Positions 35,091-48,099 of a stretch of 64,000 bases of DNA are shown here, piece by piece (the stretch's first letter is position 1; the number at the start of each line of letters is the position of its first letter). The DNA is from Atherix ibis (Eukaryota > Arthropoda > Insecta > Diptera > Athericidae): the NCBI GenBank assembly GCA_958298945.1, contig OY282605.1:23042811-23106810 (forward strand). The letters run 5' to 3'. A program made the position numbers and the translations under genes. The notes below the pieces were generated by a model. The model did no database searches and had not been told where the DNA came from. It was given only the letters and a program-made list of their open reading frames with translations.

Positions 35091-36555
35091 AACGAATTGG
35101 AATAATACAAAAAAAAAACTACTTCTTAAAAAAATTATTTTAATACAATATTTATATTATTGTAAATATAAAAATATGATATAAAAAAAATTACGAAATT
35201 GTTATCGCATGCATAAAAATCACGACTCATCCATTCAGTTATGATCATTTATTAATGTCAAAAGTTATGTTCGTCTTCTATTCTACTCAGCGGCTCTGGG
35301 ACTATTTTACTAGAGATTTGAGGGCATAATTCATGTTCGACATCAACGAATATTCAGTTGTTGTTTGTGAGCTCATTGGGGAATAAAAACAATTCAATCA
35401 GAACCGTTTGGATATTTCGTTATTCAATTAGGCTCAATTGCCGGAGTCTAATGAGTCTCTTGCGCAGTATGCACCACTCAGATTCGTCGGCCGATGAATC
35501 GATTGGAACGATAAGGAATAGCATGAAACTTGACTTGTCGTTCTGGGATAGCCAATTCTAAGATGACTGTTCTAATTTCAAACCAATTGGAATCAATATC
35601 TTTTCATAAGTTCACGTACAATTGCATACGAGTAGGAATAGGAATACGAGTACACGAGCCACAAGAGATCGGAATCCGATACCAGAAACAAGTAAACTTT
35701 GCAAAATTGGGGCTAATTTATGAACGATATATTGCCCCGTGTTCTTTCGATTTATTGTATCTCGGTATCTATTCCGAAACAAACTGCTGATCCGCTCGAG
35801 AGCAGAAGCGAATTTGGATACGGAAAAGAACTGTGTCCAGAGTATCGCATGCCATATTTCATAATTTTCTTCATATATTATTTACCCAAAAATATGAGGG
35901 GCATCCAAAGCTAATGAAATACGTAGCCTACGACTATGCCATATAGTATGTTATAAGTGGAAAAGGGTAGCTTTTTCATTTATTCATATACATGGCATGT
36001 CCGTTTGTGCAAACTTCACTTAATTGTATGAAATTGAGTTTTTGATTATATAAGTCACCATCAAGTCAGTTGGGTATACACTCATACTAGGCATGCCGAT
36101 CTGCTCTTATCTAACTATTGATTAAATTTGATGAATTTAATACCATAAAAGCAGATGTTGTAATACTGTTATAATATTTATACCATCCACTATAATATTA
36201 ATAAATGTTCGTTCTATCTATAACGTATACTCGTTTAATATTGTATTAAAACAAGATTGCCAGAAGAGATACGAACAACAACAAAAAATACAACAACAAA
36301 AATTTTATCCTATTTGATACTCGTATAAAAATAAAATTAATTATTTTATGGAGAGAGAGAGAAAAAAAAACGCACAAATTCGATCAGTTTTTAAGTTTAT
36401 ATTGCGTAAAAGTGGAAATTTTGTTAATTTCATATAAAATAGCAGAAAATCTCTAAAAATGTGAAATCATTTAAAAAAAAAATAAAAATCAATTATATAT
36501 AGTTAGTAATCTATAAAAAAAAACAACGAGTGTAAGGTGAAAATAAATCAAATGA
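35091..36555. other. unique, probably intronic sequence
   Basis: Mixed-composition block at 35.2-36.2 kb with GTACGAG-type motifs, then A/T-rich sequence. The open frames at 35358-35914 overlap one another and carry no recognisable domain. Confidence 0.4.
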
Positions 36556-37065
36556 CTTATGATGGTGTGTAGTTTGTGGCGCCGTCGTGTTGAAACCATA
36601 CATAAACCAGGTGCAAATCTTCAAGTTCAGACTAAAAAAAATGGGTTATCACAGGATCATAGCACTCAGAATTAAGGCTAGCGGTTCCGCGTTCGTAATT
36701 TTCAAAGAAATATGGCCCTAAGATACCGTTCAAATATTCGCCTAAGACCCGAAAATCATATTTCTGGGGGTACAATAGATTCTCGACAGTCACTTGCGGG
36801 TTTTTAGAGCCCCATAAATGGTAATTTTTATTAGGATAAAAATTTTATTTCATTATACTGCTTGAAACATGTCATTATATGTTACATGTCTGTCATGCCA
36901 CTGTGCCATTAAAATATCATTCAAATGGCCGTAACTAGGACTCGATCCCTCATGCAGCCATTTTTAATGACTTTTTTCCACATTTTGCGTTATAATTCGG
37001 CCATTTTTCTTGACGCATGTTATTTTTTTAATGCTAAAAAACTTCGAGTTTTTGTTTACTCCCAT

Positions 37066-39470
37066 CGTGTTGAAACCACATATAATCCAGATGCAAATCT
37101 TTAAGTTCAGATTAAAAAAATTCAGTTATCGCAGAGTTATACTGCTCAAAATTACAGGTAATCATTTTCAAAGAAATATGGGCCTATGACCCCTTCAGAC
37201 CCGAGAGTAAATTTTCGGTAGATACAATAGATTCTCGAAAGTCGCTTGTGGGTTTTCAGAGCCCCATTAATGGTAATTTTTATTAGAATAATTTTTTTAT
37301 TTCATTATACAAGAACTCGATCCTCATGCGGCCATTTTTAATGACTTTTTTGCACATTTTGCGTTATAATTCGGCCATTTTTTTTGACGCATGTTATTTT
37401 TTCAATGCTATAAAACTTCGAGTTCTTGTGTACTCGAAGTTTTTCAGCATATAAAAAAACATGTTATATAGCTTGTGACGCCGTCGTGTTGAAACCACAT
37501 ATAATCCAGATAGATGCAAATCTTAAGTTCAGAAGTTATCGCAGAGTTATAGTGCTCACAATTACAGGTAATCATTTTCAAAGAAATATGGGCCTATGAC
37601 CCCTTCAGACCCGAGAGTAAATTTTCGGTAGATACAATAGATTCTCGACAGTCACTTGTGGGTTTTCAGAGCCCCATCAATGTTACAGGTAATCATTTTC
37701 AAAGAAATATGGGCCTATGACCCCTTCAGCCCCGAGAGTAAATTTTCGGTAGATACAATAGATTCTCGACAGTCACTTGTGGGTTTTCAGAGCCCCATCA
37801 ATGGTAATTTTTATTAGAATAAATTTTTTACTTCATTATACAAGAACTCGATCCTCGTGCGGCCATTTTTAATGACTTTTGTGCACATTTTGCGTTATAA
37901 TTCGGCCATTTTTTTTGACGCATGTTATTTTTTTAATGCTAAAAAACTTAGAGTTTTTGTGTACTCGAAGTTTTTCAGCATATAAAAAAACATGTTGTGT
38001 AGCTTGTGACGCCGTCGTGTTGAAACCACATATAATCCAGATGCAAATCTTTAAGTTCAGATTAAAAAAATTCAGTTATCGCAGAGTTATAGTGCTCAAA
38101 ATTACAGGTAATCATTTTCAAAGAAATATGGGCCTATGACCCCTTCAGACCCGAGAGTAAATTTTCGGTAGATACAATAGATTCTCGACAGTCACTTGTG
38201 GGTTTTCAGAGCCCCATCAATGTTACAGGTAATCATTTTCAAAGAAATATGGGCCTATGACCCCTTCAGACCCGAGAGTAAATTTTCGGTAGATACAATA
38301 GATTCTCGACAGTCACTTGTGGGTTTTCAGAGCCCCATCAATGGTAATTTTTATTAGAATAAATTTTTTACTTCATTATACAAGAACTCGATCCTCGTGC
38401 GGCCATTTTTAATGACTTTTGTGCACATTTTGCGTTATAATTCGGCCATTTTTTTTGACGCATGTTATTTTTTTAATGCTAAAAAACTTAGAGTTTTTGT
38501 GTACTCGAAGTTTTTCAGCATATAAAAAAACATGTTGTGTAGCTTGTGACGCCGTCGTGTTGAAACCACATATAATCCAGATAGATGCAAATCTTAAGTT
38601 CAGAAGTTATCGCAGAGTTATAGTGCTCAAAATTACAGGTAATCATTTTCAAAGAAATATGGGCCTATGACCCCTTCAGACCCGAGAGTAAATTTTCGGT
38701 AGATACAATAGATTCTCGACAGTCACTTGTGGGTTTTCAGAGCCCCATCAATGTTACAGGTAATCATTTTCAAAGAAATATGGGCCTATGACCCCTTCAG
38801 ACCCGAGAGTAAATTTTCGGTAGATACAATAGATTCTCGACAGTCACTTGTGGGTTTTCAGAGCCCCATCAATGGTAATTTTTATTAGAATAAATTTTTT
38901 ACTTCATTTTACAAGAACTCGATCCTCGTGCGGCCATTTTTAATGACTTTTGTGCACATTTTGCGTTATAATTCGGCCATTTTTTTTGACGCATGTTATT
39001 TTTTTAATGCTAAAAAACTTAGAGTTTTTGTGTACTCGAAGTTTTTCAGCATATAAAAAAAATGTTGTGCAGCTTGTGACGCCTTCGTGTTGAAACCACA
39101 TATAATCCAGATGCAAATCTTTAAGTTCAGATTAAAAAAAATTCAGTTATCACAGGGTTATAGCACTCAAAATTAAAGGTCGGCATATTAAAAGAAATAT
39201 GGGCCTATGACCCCTTCATAACCCGAAAGTAAATTTTCGGTAGATACAATAGATTCTCGAGAGTCACTTGTGGGTTTTCACAGCCCCATCAATGGTAATT
39301 TTTATTAGAATAAATTTTTTATTTCATTATACAACGACTTGATCCTTATGCGGCCATTTTTATTGTCTTTTTTGCACATTTTAGGTTGTTATTCGGCCAT
39401 TTTTTGACGCATATTATTTTTTAAATGCTGAAAAACTTCACGTATTGTCTATGTAAATATGATCTATTGC
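37066..39470. repeat. ~540-bp tandem array from DD41D relic, near-identical core
   Basis: CGTGTTGAAACCACATATAA lies at 37066, 37485, 38016, 38556 and 39086, and a diverged form at 36586. The units around 37801-38340 and 38341-38880 look almost identical base by base, so their duplication is recent. The outer copies are diverged. Confidence 0.9.
37562..37802. repeat. 121-bp doublet nested in the 540-bp unit
   Basis: TTACAGGTAATCATTTTCAA to GAGCCCCATCAATG occurs twice in succession (37562-37682 and 37683-37802). The doublet is repeated inside the later units (38102-38341 and 38633-38872). The doublet therefore formed before the unit was amplified. Confidence 0.88.
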
Positions 39471-39550
39471 ATAGTCTCATTAAAAATGTCTGAGAGAATC
39501 AAATTGCACAGTCTTAGAGTCTAATTGACATCATCAAATCTTGAAATTAC

Positions 39551-39703
39551 CCGTCTTGGAATATAAAACCAAAATTCGTCATTTATTGGGGCTTGTGGCT
39601 CCGTTTTCACGATATAAAGCTAAAGTTCATCGTGTAATGGGGCTTGTGGCTCCATTTTCGCAATATAAAACCGAAATTTGCCGTGTAGTGGGGCTTGTCG
39701 CTC
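39551..39703. repeat. 51-bp minisatellite, three copies, over the second-Asp motif
   Basis: GGGGCTTGT(G/C)GCTCC lies at 39588, 39639 and 39690, and ATATAAA at 39561, 39612 and 39663: a strict 51-bp period (17 codons). On - each unit reads NGATSPxTR followed by xLxLYxE, a degenerate QDGATCHTARxxxxLL segment with Asp replaced by Asn. The + reading (PFSRYKAKVHRVMGLVA) is open for 74 codons but is an antisense shadow. Confidence 0.85.
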
Positions 39704-39960
39704 CATTTTTTTGTATTTTGATAATAGTACAAACGAAAATTTTTAAAATCAGGCCAAAAAAATAGGCTATAGCGATCAGAATTGATGTTAACTGTCTCTC
39801 CTTTTTTATTTTCAAAGAAATACGGGCCAATAACACCTTTATACTACAATGCAAACCAGAGTGTCACTTTTTGTCGCTAAAATGCCTTTTGTATAGTGAC
39901 TTGAGGATTTTTAACGCTCCGCATTTGGCAATTTTACTATTTAACGTAATCACCGACCGA

Positions 39961-42900
39961 GAAACGAGACTTATCGGTAGAGAAAAGTTTGTTTGAAAAC
40001 GTGACTACCACATTTTTAGTAAAGTTTGTAGAAAGTTTTTACAATATTTTTACTTAATAAAAAAAATGGCAAATTTAATTCTAACACCAAAATAGATAAC
40101 TAACTTTTATGACAAAAACAAAATCATAACTTTGGATTTCATCCAAAACTAAATAATTTATTGTATTTGAAAATTTCATAAATTCATTTAAAAATATTTA
40201 TTTCTATTTGATTTAAGAACAGAATCAATATAAAAAAAATTGTGCGCATATTTTCACAATCAACAGTATTATTGAAAAAATATTTTTTATATTCATTTAA
40301 GCCTGTCGTTTTTATATACTAACGATTAAAACCAACATATCGAAAATAATAAAATTCAATATGAAAAAAGCACAAGCTTTTGTAAAAAAAATTATTCATG
40401 ATTCCCGTTTAAATCTGGAAGTTAATTTTTCAAACCATTGGCAATGTATCATTTTGGCTTCGGGTCAGGTCACATGCAAATATACAGGACAACTCATTCC
40501 CAGGGAATCTCAGGAGAAAAAAAAACTGTTCTACATATAATCCAGGGAATATTTTTTGTTGTATACACGTGACAACTTTAAAAACTTATTAAACTTTTAA
40601 ATGAATTTTCTACCATTTTGCGTAATTTTTTTTCTTCTTCCATTTATTGCAGTTTCATTCTATTTGGTAGAATTTTTTTTATTTATTTTGTTTGTAAATG
40701 TCCAAATAGAAAATGTCCATGAAAACTTAAAGGTTTGACTGAACCTCCATAAATTCATTTATAAGGGTAATCAGAGCAGGTAGGTACATTGTAGAAAGAG
40801 TTAAAACGGTGGCGGCATTCACTTGCTGTCAGTCAACAAATCCGTACATGCAAGTGTACAACACTGCATGCATGATATCAACTTCAGTGGAGCTAAAACA
40901 ATTTACGCTTCGTTGATGAATAAATGAGAGTGCCAGTGTAAGGGCGGACCCAGTCCTGTCATTGTTTTGTGGTACTCTACAATTTCCACTAGATAGATTG
41001 AGTTTACGCAAACAAATGAGTTGTCTCAACCGTCTCTAGGGTCTGCCGGGTATAGGTGAATAATATTTCCCTTGTACACATCGATCCGATCGGTTCATCC
41101 TAATGCCCATAATAACCCGTCGCCCTTCTCCGTGCAATTCGTACAGTCTAAACTGAATTCTTACGAAACACATAAAATACTTACAATGGGTTATAGTGTG
41201 TGTGTGTGTGTGTGGAAGCGAAGGATTATAATGAAAGATAGGAGTGTCCATTCTGTTATATTATACAACTATAAAATAAGCTATTTCAATTTAGTTCTGT
41301 TTATTAGTTTTCACTATTTATTGGTGTAAATTCTATGCTGCGTTTTAATTACATCCCGACACGAACCACTCGATTTCATTAACCGTTCGGCCACAGTAAC
41401 CTCAACTACTCTTAATTCGTTCGATTGAAGAAATCATTTACAAACGATTCTTTTCTTATTGTCTAACACAGGATAATAAAATTGTTTTTCTATTTCAGTA
41501 TAATTGAAGCTTAACTCGAACACACAAATATTACGATCGTGCCACATCGTAAATGGATGTCAACCGAAAGAACCTGATACCAATTTGATACGAACTACAA
41601 TATATGTGAAAGGAAGCCAAACAAGAAAAGAAACCCTTTCGTTATAGTTAAAGAAGTCCTCTGTCCAAATGTTAACCTTATTGTCGAACACCTGAACAAA
41701 GCTTTTGTAAATTGTTTCTTGTTATTGTCCGTGGAATCTTAATAATATTGAACACCTTCGTTATATCACAAGTTCCAACATCAACCATAAGGAGGTACTC
41801 GATACAAACTCTTTCATCAATAATGGCATCTGAATATAAACGAACCGACTTAAGTTTAGGCACATGTTTCGCATCTTATGCATGACAATACAATATCATA
41901 AAGGATACTCTAGAAAATATACCCCACTCAAAGGACTAATACAACTCAAAAAGTTTTATGGTTCATTGTGTATAATGTTTATTAAAAAGCCTTTCTACTA
42001 GACTAAAAACGTGTATTGTAGATATTCCGACTTTATTTATCCGGCACATCTGTTTAATTCTATTGTATTAAATGTAAGGTTTTTATTATTTTTTTTTATT
42101 TAATCATTACTTACCAATTTATTAAGGTATCTGAACAAACACACACACACACCAAAAAAAATTATCTATTAAATTATTTTTGTACACTTTTGTTTAGTAT
42201 TTTTCGTATTTATTTTTATCATTTATTCCAAGTTAATAATTATATTTTTATTGTTTTACTAATATTTAAAATATTCTTAACTATCGTCTTGATAATTCTT
42301 ACTTAAAAATACTATTATTATTTTTTTAATAAGTTAATATATATGTTTTTTCTTATCAATTATATGGTAGTAATATTTTTCCATAAAATATTCAAATTAA
42401 ATATGAATTTTACACTAATTATTTATTGAAAAATTTTATCTAATAACTAAACAGAAATTTAATTAGAAATAAAATAAAATATTCATTAATGGGGCAAAAG
42501 TTCACCATATTTTACCAGACAAATTAGTTGATTCAAGTTTATAGGTAAATTTACTAAAAATATTTATTATTTGGCAGACTAATATCGATATAATTAAAAT
42601 AACAATTAATAATAAATATTTATTTCGTAAAATACTAAACTAATTAATTATTGTACAACTCATAATTAGATGGAATTTCTATGTCCTAGTAGAATAAATG
42701 GCAATTCGTTTAGAAAATCTGTAATTTATCAATTGTATTATCGATTAGATTCAATAAATTTTATTTTTATGAATGTAGAGAAATTGCATTAAATCAATTC
42801 ATGTACTTACCATATAGTGGAAAAATTACAATATTTTCTAATATATCTGTAGAGAAAGGAGACTTATCCCCCGATTTATACGGTACTTTATTTTATACAG

Positions 42901-43107
42901 TTTTTAAAATAAGGACTTTAAAAAAAAAATTTTAGCAACCATTTTTCTACACGTAGTCATCTTTTTTATTTACATTCTATTCAAAAATTTTATTTATTTC
43001 ATTTATTCTATTAGTGTGGTAAATTTTTAACAACAGAAAGGTGGACATCTTTGTGTTTTTCCTATTCGGAATTTTTTAAAACTTCATATTTATTGGTCAG
43101 TGATAAA
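39961..43107. other. AT-rich and unique non-coding stretch
   Basis: AT-rich except for 40.7-41.9 kb, which is mixed. A GT run lies at 41196-41213 and an AC run at 42138-42152. No coding or transposon motifs were recognised. Confidence 0.45.
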
Positions 43108-43109
43108 TA

Positions 43110-44239
43110 TCAGGTCTATAAGCTTAAATCCGCTTTTTGGTCATAGATGGCGTGAGTGAGCGTTTTAAGCTAACATGGGCATGCCATACTTTCTTTTTAT
43201 GAGTTTGACATCTGTCAACATTAATCTCGTATAACAACATATATTTTCCTTTGGTAATCATGCATAGTTTTGTGCCAGAAAAAGAGCATATGCGGTAAGT
43301 TCTGTTTTTCTGCTTCAATTTGAAGAAATCGGCTGCCGAATCGCATCGAATGCTTCTGGTGGCCTATGGTGACAGTGCTTTATCGGAAACAAGATTGGTT
43401 TCGTTGGTTCAAAGACGGCAATTTTGACTTGTGGGACAAGAAGCGTGAAAATCTGCCTAGGAAGACGATAACCAATCGCAAAAAATGCTTCTGGAGCAAT
43501 TTGGTGTTACTCAACCAGCCATTTTCATGCGTCTGCGTACCATAGAGAAGATTGAAAAGAGCGGAAAATGGGTGCCGCATGAATTAAACGATAGGCAGAT
43601 GGAGCGACGCCACAACACATGCGAAATCTTGCTCGCCAGACAAAAAAGAAAGTCGTTCCTGCATCGGATTGCGACAGGCGATGAATTGTGGACATATTTT
43701 GAGAATCCTAAACGCAAGAAATCGTAGGTTGGTCACGGCCAACTATCAACATCTTCCCCAAGACCAAATCGCTTCGGACGAAGACGATGCTGTGCGTTTG
43801 GTTGTGATCAAAAGGGTATCGTCTACTATGAGATGTTGAAACCTGGTGAAACTGTCAATGCCCTTCGCTAACACCAACAACTGATCAAATGTGTGCCGTG
43901 CTCTGCGTGAAGAAAGTACAGCTTATCAATAAAATCATGACAAGCTGATTTTCCTCCACGAAATTTAGAAAAAAATTTTTGGTCTGTTTTTGTCGATGGG
44001 CCACTTCGATTCTTACGAAGACGTCCGAAAATGTCTTGATGAGTGGTTTGCCTCGAAAGAGAAGGAACTTTTTTGGCGTGGTATCCACAAATTGTCCGAG
44101 AGATGGGAATAATGTGTAGCTAGAGAGGACAAGTACTTTGAATAAATTTGTTTTTGCTTTCTATGAAAAAAAAACATGTGTTTTGCTTTCTATGAAAAAA
44201 CATGACTAAAATACAGCGGATTTAAGCTTATATACCGGG
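43110..44239 (+). mobile_element. mariner, mauritiana-like, copy M3
   Basis: The left end TCAGGTCTATAAGCTTAAAT and the right end GCGGATTTAAGCTTATATAC followed by CGGG are inverted copies. TA lies at 43108-43109 and 44240-44241. Its left leader (AGATGGCGTGAGTGAGCG) defines what is missing in copy M1. Confidence 0.9.
43260..44145 (+). pseudogene. mariner transposase relic (mauritiana-like)
   Basis: ATG at 43260 opens MHSFVPEKEHMR, followed at once by TAA. The reading continues as FFCFNLKKSAAESHRMLLVA, with frameshifts near 43390 and 43460. The best open part (43485-43727) has WVPHELNDRQMERR and TGDELWTYFENPKRKKS with the first catalytic Asp, then a TAG. Later CVWL and GIVYYEMLKPGETVNA are readable. 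The HDNAPSHT block and the third-Asp block are both deleted. The end keeps CLDEWFASKEKELFW and the final YFE with stop at 44145. Confidence 0.87.
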
Positions 44240-44439
44240 TAAATTTTTTTAGAATTTATAAAATTTATTGCCAAAAGAAATTTAAAAAAAAAATAATTTC
44301 TTTATAAAATAAGATTAAAATTTTACATTGTCTACGTAATGGTGAAAGAATAACAGATGTTGGTAAATTTTATTCCATGAACAGTAAGAAAAAATTAAGA
44401 GTCCTTGTACGAATATGAGCACAGCTTCATATGTAAGAG

Positions 44440-45300
44440 ATGTTGGAATGGAAAAAATGTAAATAACATTAATAATATGGCTAGAAGACATAACTCAAAT
44501 GTGGATTCTAATTGATATTCACAATTAAGGCTTTGAAGATTTATGAAAAAATTGAGAATCCGTTGACATCTACTTCTTCAGCTGGAAAGGAACTGTGTTT
44601 AACTATAAGCCAAAGTTGGTTTGAAAGCTTCAAACAAAGATATTTCTTATACAATCTAAAATTGGAAAAAGAACATGAATCTGCTTATTCAGATACAACG
44701 CAACAATATTCAATCAAATTTGGTAAAATTATTTCCGCTAATTCCTGTGATGAGTTTGGGTTATTTTGAAACCCATTGGCTATTAACCAATCAAAAACCT
44801 TTGCGTTTATTGGATGGCCAATAAGAAAGCGAGGATGACTGACTCACTTTTTTTTTATTCCAGACGTCAAAAGGTAATGATTTAAGTAAAATTGGTATAT
44901 ATTTTAAAGCCATTCTCTTAATTATGGACCATGCGATCCTCAAGATTTTGTAAATGTTTTTTTCTCAAGAATATGACTTTTTTATTGCAACCATTAGAAC
45001 AAGGGATTATTTCGAATTTTAAGGCACTGTACACCTTCAGGTATATTTTAAAACAAATGGAAAATGATGAATCCCTTTCGATTACACTTGGATTGTGTTA
45101 AACATTTTGGAGTGTCATATACCGAGATTAGGCAATGCCTCTTCGAAAAAAATCATGGCCAATTATATAATATTGTTGGAGTTGAGAGTCCTAGATTACC
45201 ATTGGGCCATAAATATTCTCTGATGACGGAGTTGGCGCATACAATGGGATGAGAAGGTTTCGAGAATTTAGCTGAGGCAGATATTGTAGAACTAGATGAG
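44440..45300 (+). pseudogene. Tigger/pogo-like transposase relic
   Basis: The + frames give IWLEDITQ, ALKIYEKIENP, then SAGKELCLTISQSWFESFKQ and RYFLYNLKLEKE. These follow the CENP-B-type DNA-binding domain order of Tigger transposases (xFSASKGWFxxFKxRxxLHNLKxxGE). Next is a truncated NADETGLF counterpart (CDEFGLF, first acid kept as Asp-Glu). Most of the catalytic core is deleted. QPLEQGIISNFKALYTFRYI near 44990-45050 matches QPMDQGVIxxFKxxY downstream of the last core motifs. Many stops are present. It is the only Tigger-type relic in the window. Confidence 0.7.
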
Positions 45301-45698
45301 GATTATTTACAATAGTTACGAGTAACATGATTAACGAAACAAATGATCTTGAAAATGATCCTGATAAAAGATTCGCGTTCATAGCAAAAATCATCCGCTA
45401 CTCAGTTAAATTGAAGCGAAAATTGCGTAATCGAAAAATCTCTCCGATTCCAGCGATATATTAATAAATGCCTTAATTCAATATGAGAAGATCTAAAAAA
45501 TTTTACCAAAAACCAAATACAAATGTTAATTACGGATTTCATTATAAAGTCTAGCCGATCTGAAATTATTTATAATATATCTTCTAACATCGAACTAGAA
45601 TCGCACCAAACACTATCGAAGGATGAAAGCAAGAAAAGAAGTAATTAATTTTTTTAAGGATCTTATATTTATTGTGTGAAATTACTTTTATATGTTTT
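45301..45698. other. non-coding, possibly tail of the Tigger relic
   Basis: No clear motif. Broken frames such as NETNDLENDPDKRFAFI could be a degenerate C-terminus of the preceding relic. Confidence 0.35.
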
Positions 45699-46137
45699 GG
45701 TTCGTCTTCGATTTTTGCCCATTTTCGACCAAAAATAGCATCGCATTAGCTAACGAACTGTTGGACTCTATCCGCGACGACCCAAATTTGCTACAGAGGG
45801 TCATAACTGGTGATGAATCATGAGTTTATGGCCCAGACCGAAAAAGCGCGCCAAGTTCGGTGGAATGTGAAGGTTTTGTTTACAGTTTTCTTGGATTGCA
45901 GGGGCGTGGTGCATCATGAGTTCTTGCCACAGAGTAGAATGGTCAATAAGGAATATTACCTGTAAGGTAACATAACGCCACAAAAAAAATGACAATCGAA
46001 TTACGTAACCCGTGGAAATTAACTTGTCGGCATAAGTGAGAGACATGAGTACCAACATAACGCCACAAAAAATCGAAAATCGAATTTACGTAACCCGCGG
46101 AAATTCAAAATTCGTGATACTTTTTCAACAGACCTCG
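45699..46137 (+). mobile_element. mariner family V, rearranged copy V2
   Basis: The left part (45730-45966) codes in + sense: ANELLDSIRDDPNLLQRVIT, then GDES (first catalytic Asp) followed by TGA, then RGVVHHEFLPQSRMVNKEYY and L-stop. The right part (45967-46137) is the element's leader and 5' terminus in inverted orientation. It contains two partial copies of the leader (AACATAACGCCACAAAAA at 45970 and 46058) and ends TTTTTCAACAGACCTCG before TA. The element is thus folded on itself; the N-terminal, second-Asp and C-terminal coding parts are absent. Confidence 0.75.
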
Positions 46138-46139
46138 TA

Positions 46140-48095
46140 TACTACTATACTATTAACGTTTATTTTACATTGAAATAAACGACGCACTTTAGTATGTTTT
46201 CGATTTATACGGTTTTCCAAGGAACCATAAGTTTATTTCTGAATATTAAATGAAATTTTTTATAAACCAAATGGCATTTAAGGAAATTTTTTTAACTGTT
46301 ATAAAACGAATAAATGGAAAAAATTTTGGTTCGCGTCGGTAATTATCACTACCGCTTCACAGTAATGGTTAATGTCTTAGCTCAAATTTATAAAAAAAGC
46401 CGTTTTAAGTGTAAGAAAAAATGATTTGTGTCTGAGATATATGGTATTATAAATAATTCTTTTCGAAAATTTGTGTCAAATGATATGTTTTCATACCATT
46501 TGAAATCTTATTGTCGAAATACTCTTAATATTACATTAATTAAAAACTACGAGTACAAATGATAATATGAAAATTGTAGTTTTTTGTAAACTTCAATTTT
46601 TATATTATCATTTTTTTCTGATATTTTATAATTAAATCTTATTCAAAGTGAATTATGGTCCTTGACTAATAACCGGGTATATGAGAACTCCTTTCACATC
46701 AAAATAATCGTGAAAATATATTAAATAATATATTAAGAAAATTTTACGAAAATAGTTTTGTAAAATAAAAAAAACGATATTTATTTATAACTATTTCAGT
46801 TCAGTACCAGTTATCAAATATGCTGGAACATATTGAGTAAATTTTGCTATTTGTTGATAATCAAGCACTCTGTACGTTTACATAATTTTCTCATAAATTT
46901 AACTTTATCAATTTTCGGAAGGGTTAGGCAACACAGACTAAAAAAATATATTTTCACAAAAACCTAAACTATAAATTCTATATGAAAAACAAATAACAAA
47001 ATACATATTAACCGTCTATACTTTAATCGAATTATCCACTGGAAATAAGAAAAAAATTAATTCTTTCGGAAACACTTTAAAAGATCTTTTAGAATAATAT
47101 CGATTTGAAAATATTTCATTATGTTTTATTTTTACACTAATCGAATTTGTTAAATTACTACTGTAAGCTCTGATTTATTTATGTAAATATATTCTAATTC
47201 GAATTAATTAAAAATGTTCTTGTATTATAGCAATAAAAATATTTATTTGAAGTTTAAAAACAAAAAAAAATTTATAACAAATTATAAATTTCTCAATATT
47301 TCATTTTTGAATTTATAATTTTTCATTACTTTTAATCATATTATCATCACCAGAAGGCAGATAAAATTATTTAAAAAGCAACAAAGTCCGTAAAGAAAAG
47401 TTTATTTTTAAATATTCAAGATTAAAGAAATTCTTTAAAAGTATAAGAAAAAAGAAAATATAACGAAATTTTTTTTGTATAAATTTTCCTTGTTAGTAAA
47501 AATTATTTCAAAATGGAGAGAAGAAAAAAAGAAACTAAATAATTTTCTTATGAAATTCTCGATAAAATAAATGGAATTAAATATGAAAATTTTGGGTATG
47601 AATCAGTAAGTGAACATTAATTTAGTTGGTATGAAAATTTTGACAAAAAGACTTTTCATAAAAACTGAAAAAGGAAAGTACATAAAAATCATCTTTTCAA
47701 ATGTAATTAGAATTGAACTGATAGTAATATACTAACTTTATGATGACTTATGATAAAGAGAGTCTGAAGTTCAAATTGTAATAAAATCAGATAAATTTAA
47801 CATTTGCCATTTTATTAGATGTAAATTTTTTCTTATTTTTTTTTTTAACTTTTCGCAGATCTTAATAACAGATTCTTTTGATGATAAAATTTACCAATTT
47901 GCATTATAAAATTATAATATTGACTTATTTTTTTAAAGAATACATTAAACTTTCACTAAAAGAAAAATGTTAATCAGCATTACTGTTCATTTTTAAGAAT
48001 ATGAATAGTGAAAATAACTAATAAGAACTTTATTTCTTGTACAGAGAAGAATGTTGCCTTAACTTTGCCATAATTTACAAAATATAAAATAATTC
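46140..48095. other. very AT-rich non-coding stretch
   Basis: Low-complexity sequence with A/T runs and no long open frame. Nothing was recognised on either strand. Confidence 0.5.
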
Positions 48096-48099
48096 TTGC

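Larger units (their letters stand above)
36560..39960 (-). pseudogene. DD41D (rosa-like) transposase relic R6, amplified
   Basis: Reading -, each unit holds GSENPQVTVENLLYLPKIYS and GVIGPYFFEND (matching VTVW..GGIIGPYFF), then HYNSAITEFF, SELKDLHLDYMWF and QHDGVTSYT. The last carries the second catalytic Asp of QQDGATCHT. The rightmost part (39480-39710) holds NGATSPTTRQISVLY-type repeats and a trace of the FDDVN and CDL region. No copy is open throughout. The block from first-Asp-distal sequence to the second Asp is what has been amplified. Outer parts at 36560-37065 are more diverged than the core. Confidence 0.7.

Noticed and set aside
37562..38660. Repeated ACAG|GTAATC in the 540-bp array as recursive splice sites
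   Set aside because: No pyrimidine tract, weak donor sequence, and location inside a transposon-derived repeat.
37879..38670. Two near-identical open frames beginning MCTFCVIIRPFF as a duplicated gene
   Set aside because: They are + strand shadows of the minus-strand DD41D array; the identity reflects the 540-bp duplication.
39541..39765. Repeat protein with three GLVAPFS(R/Q)YK units
   Set aside because: Antisense shadow of the 51-bp minisatellite derived from a transposase motif.
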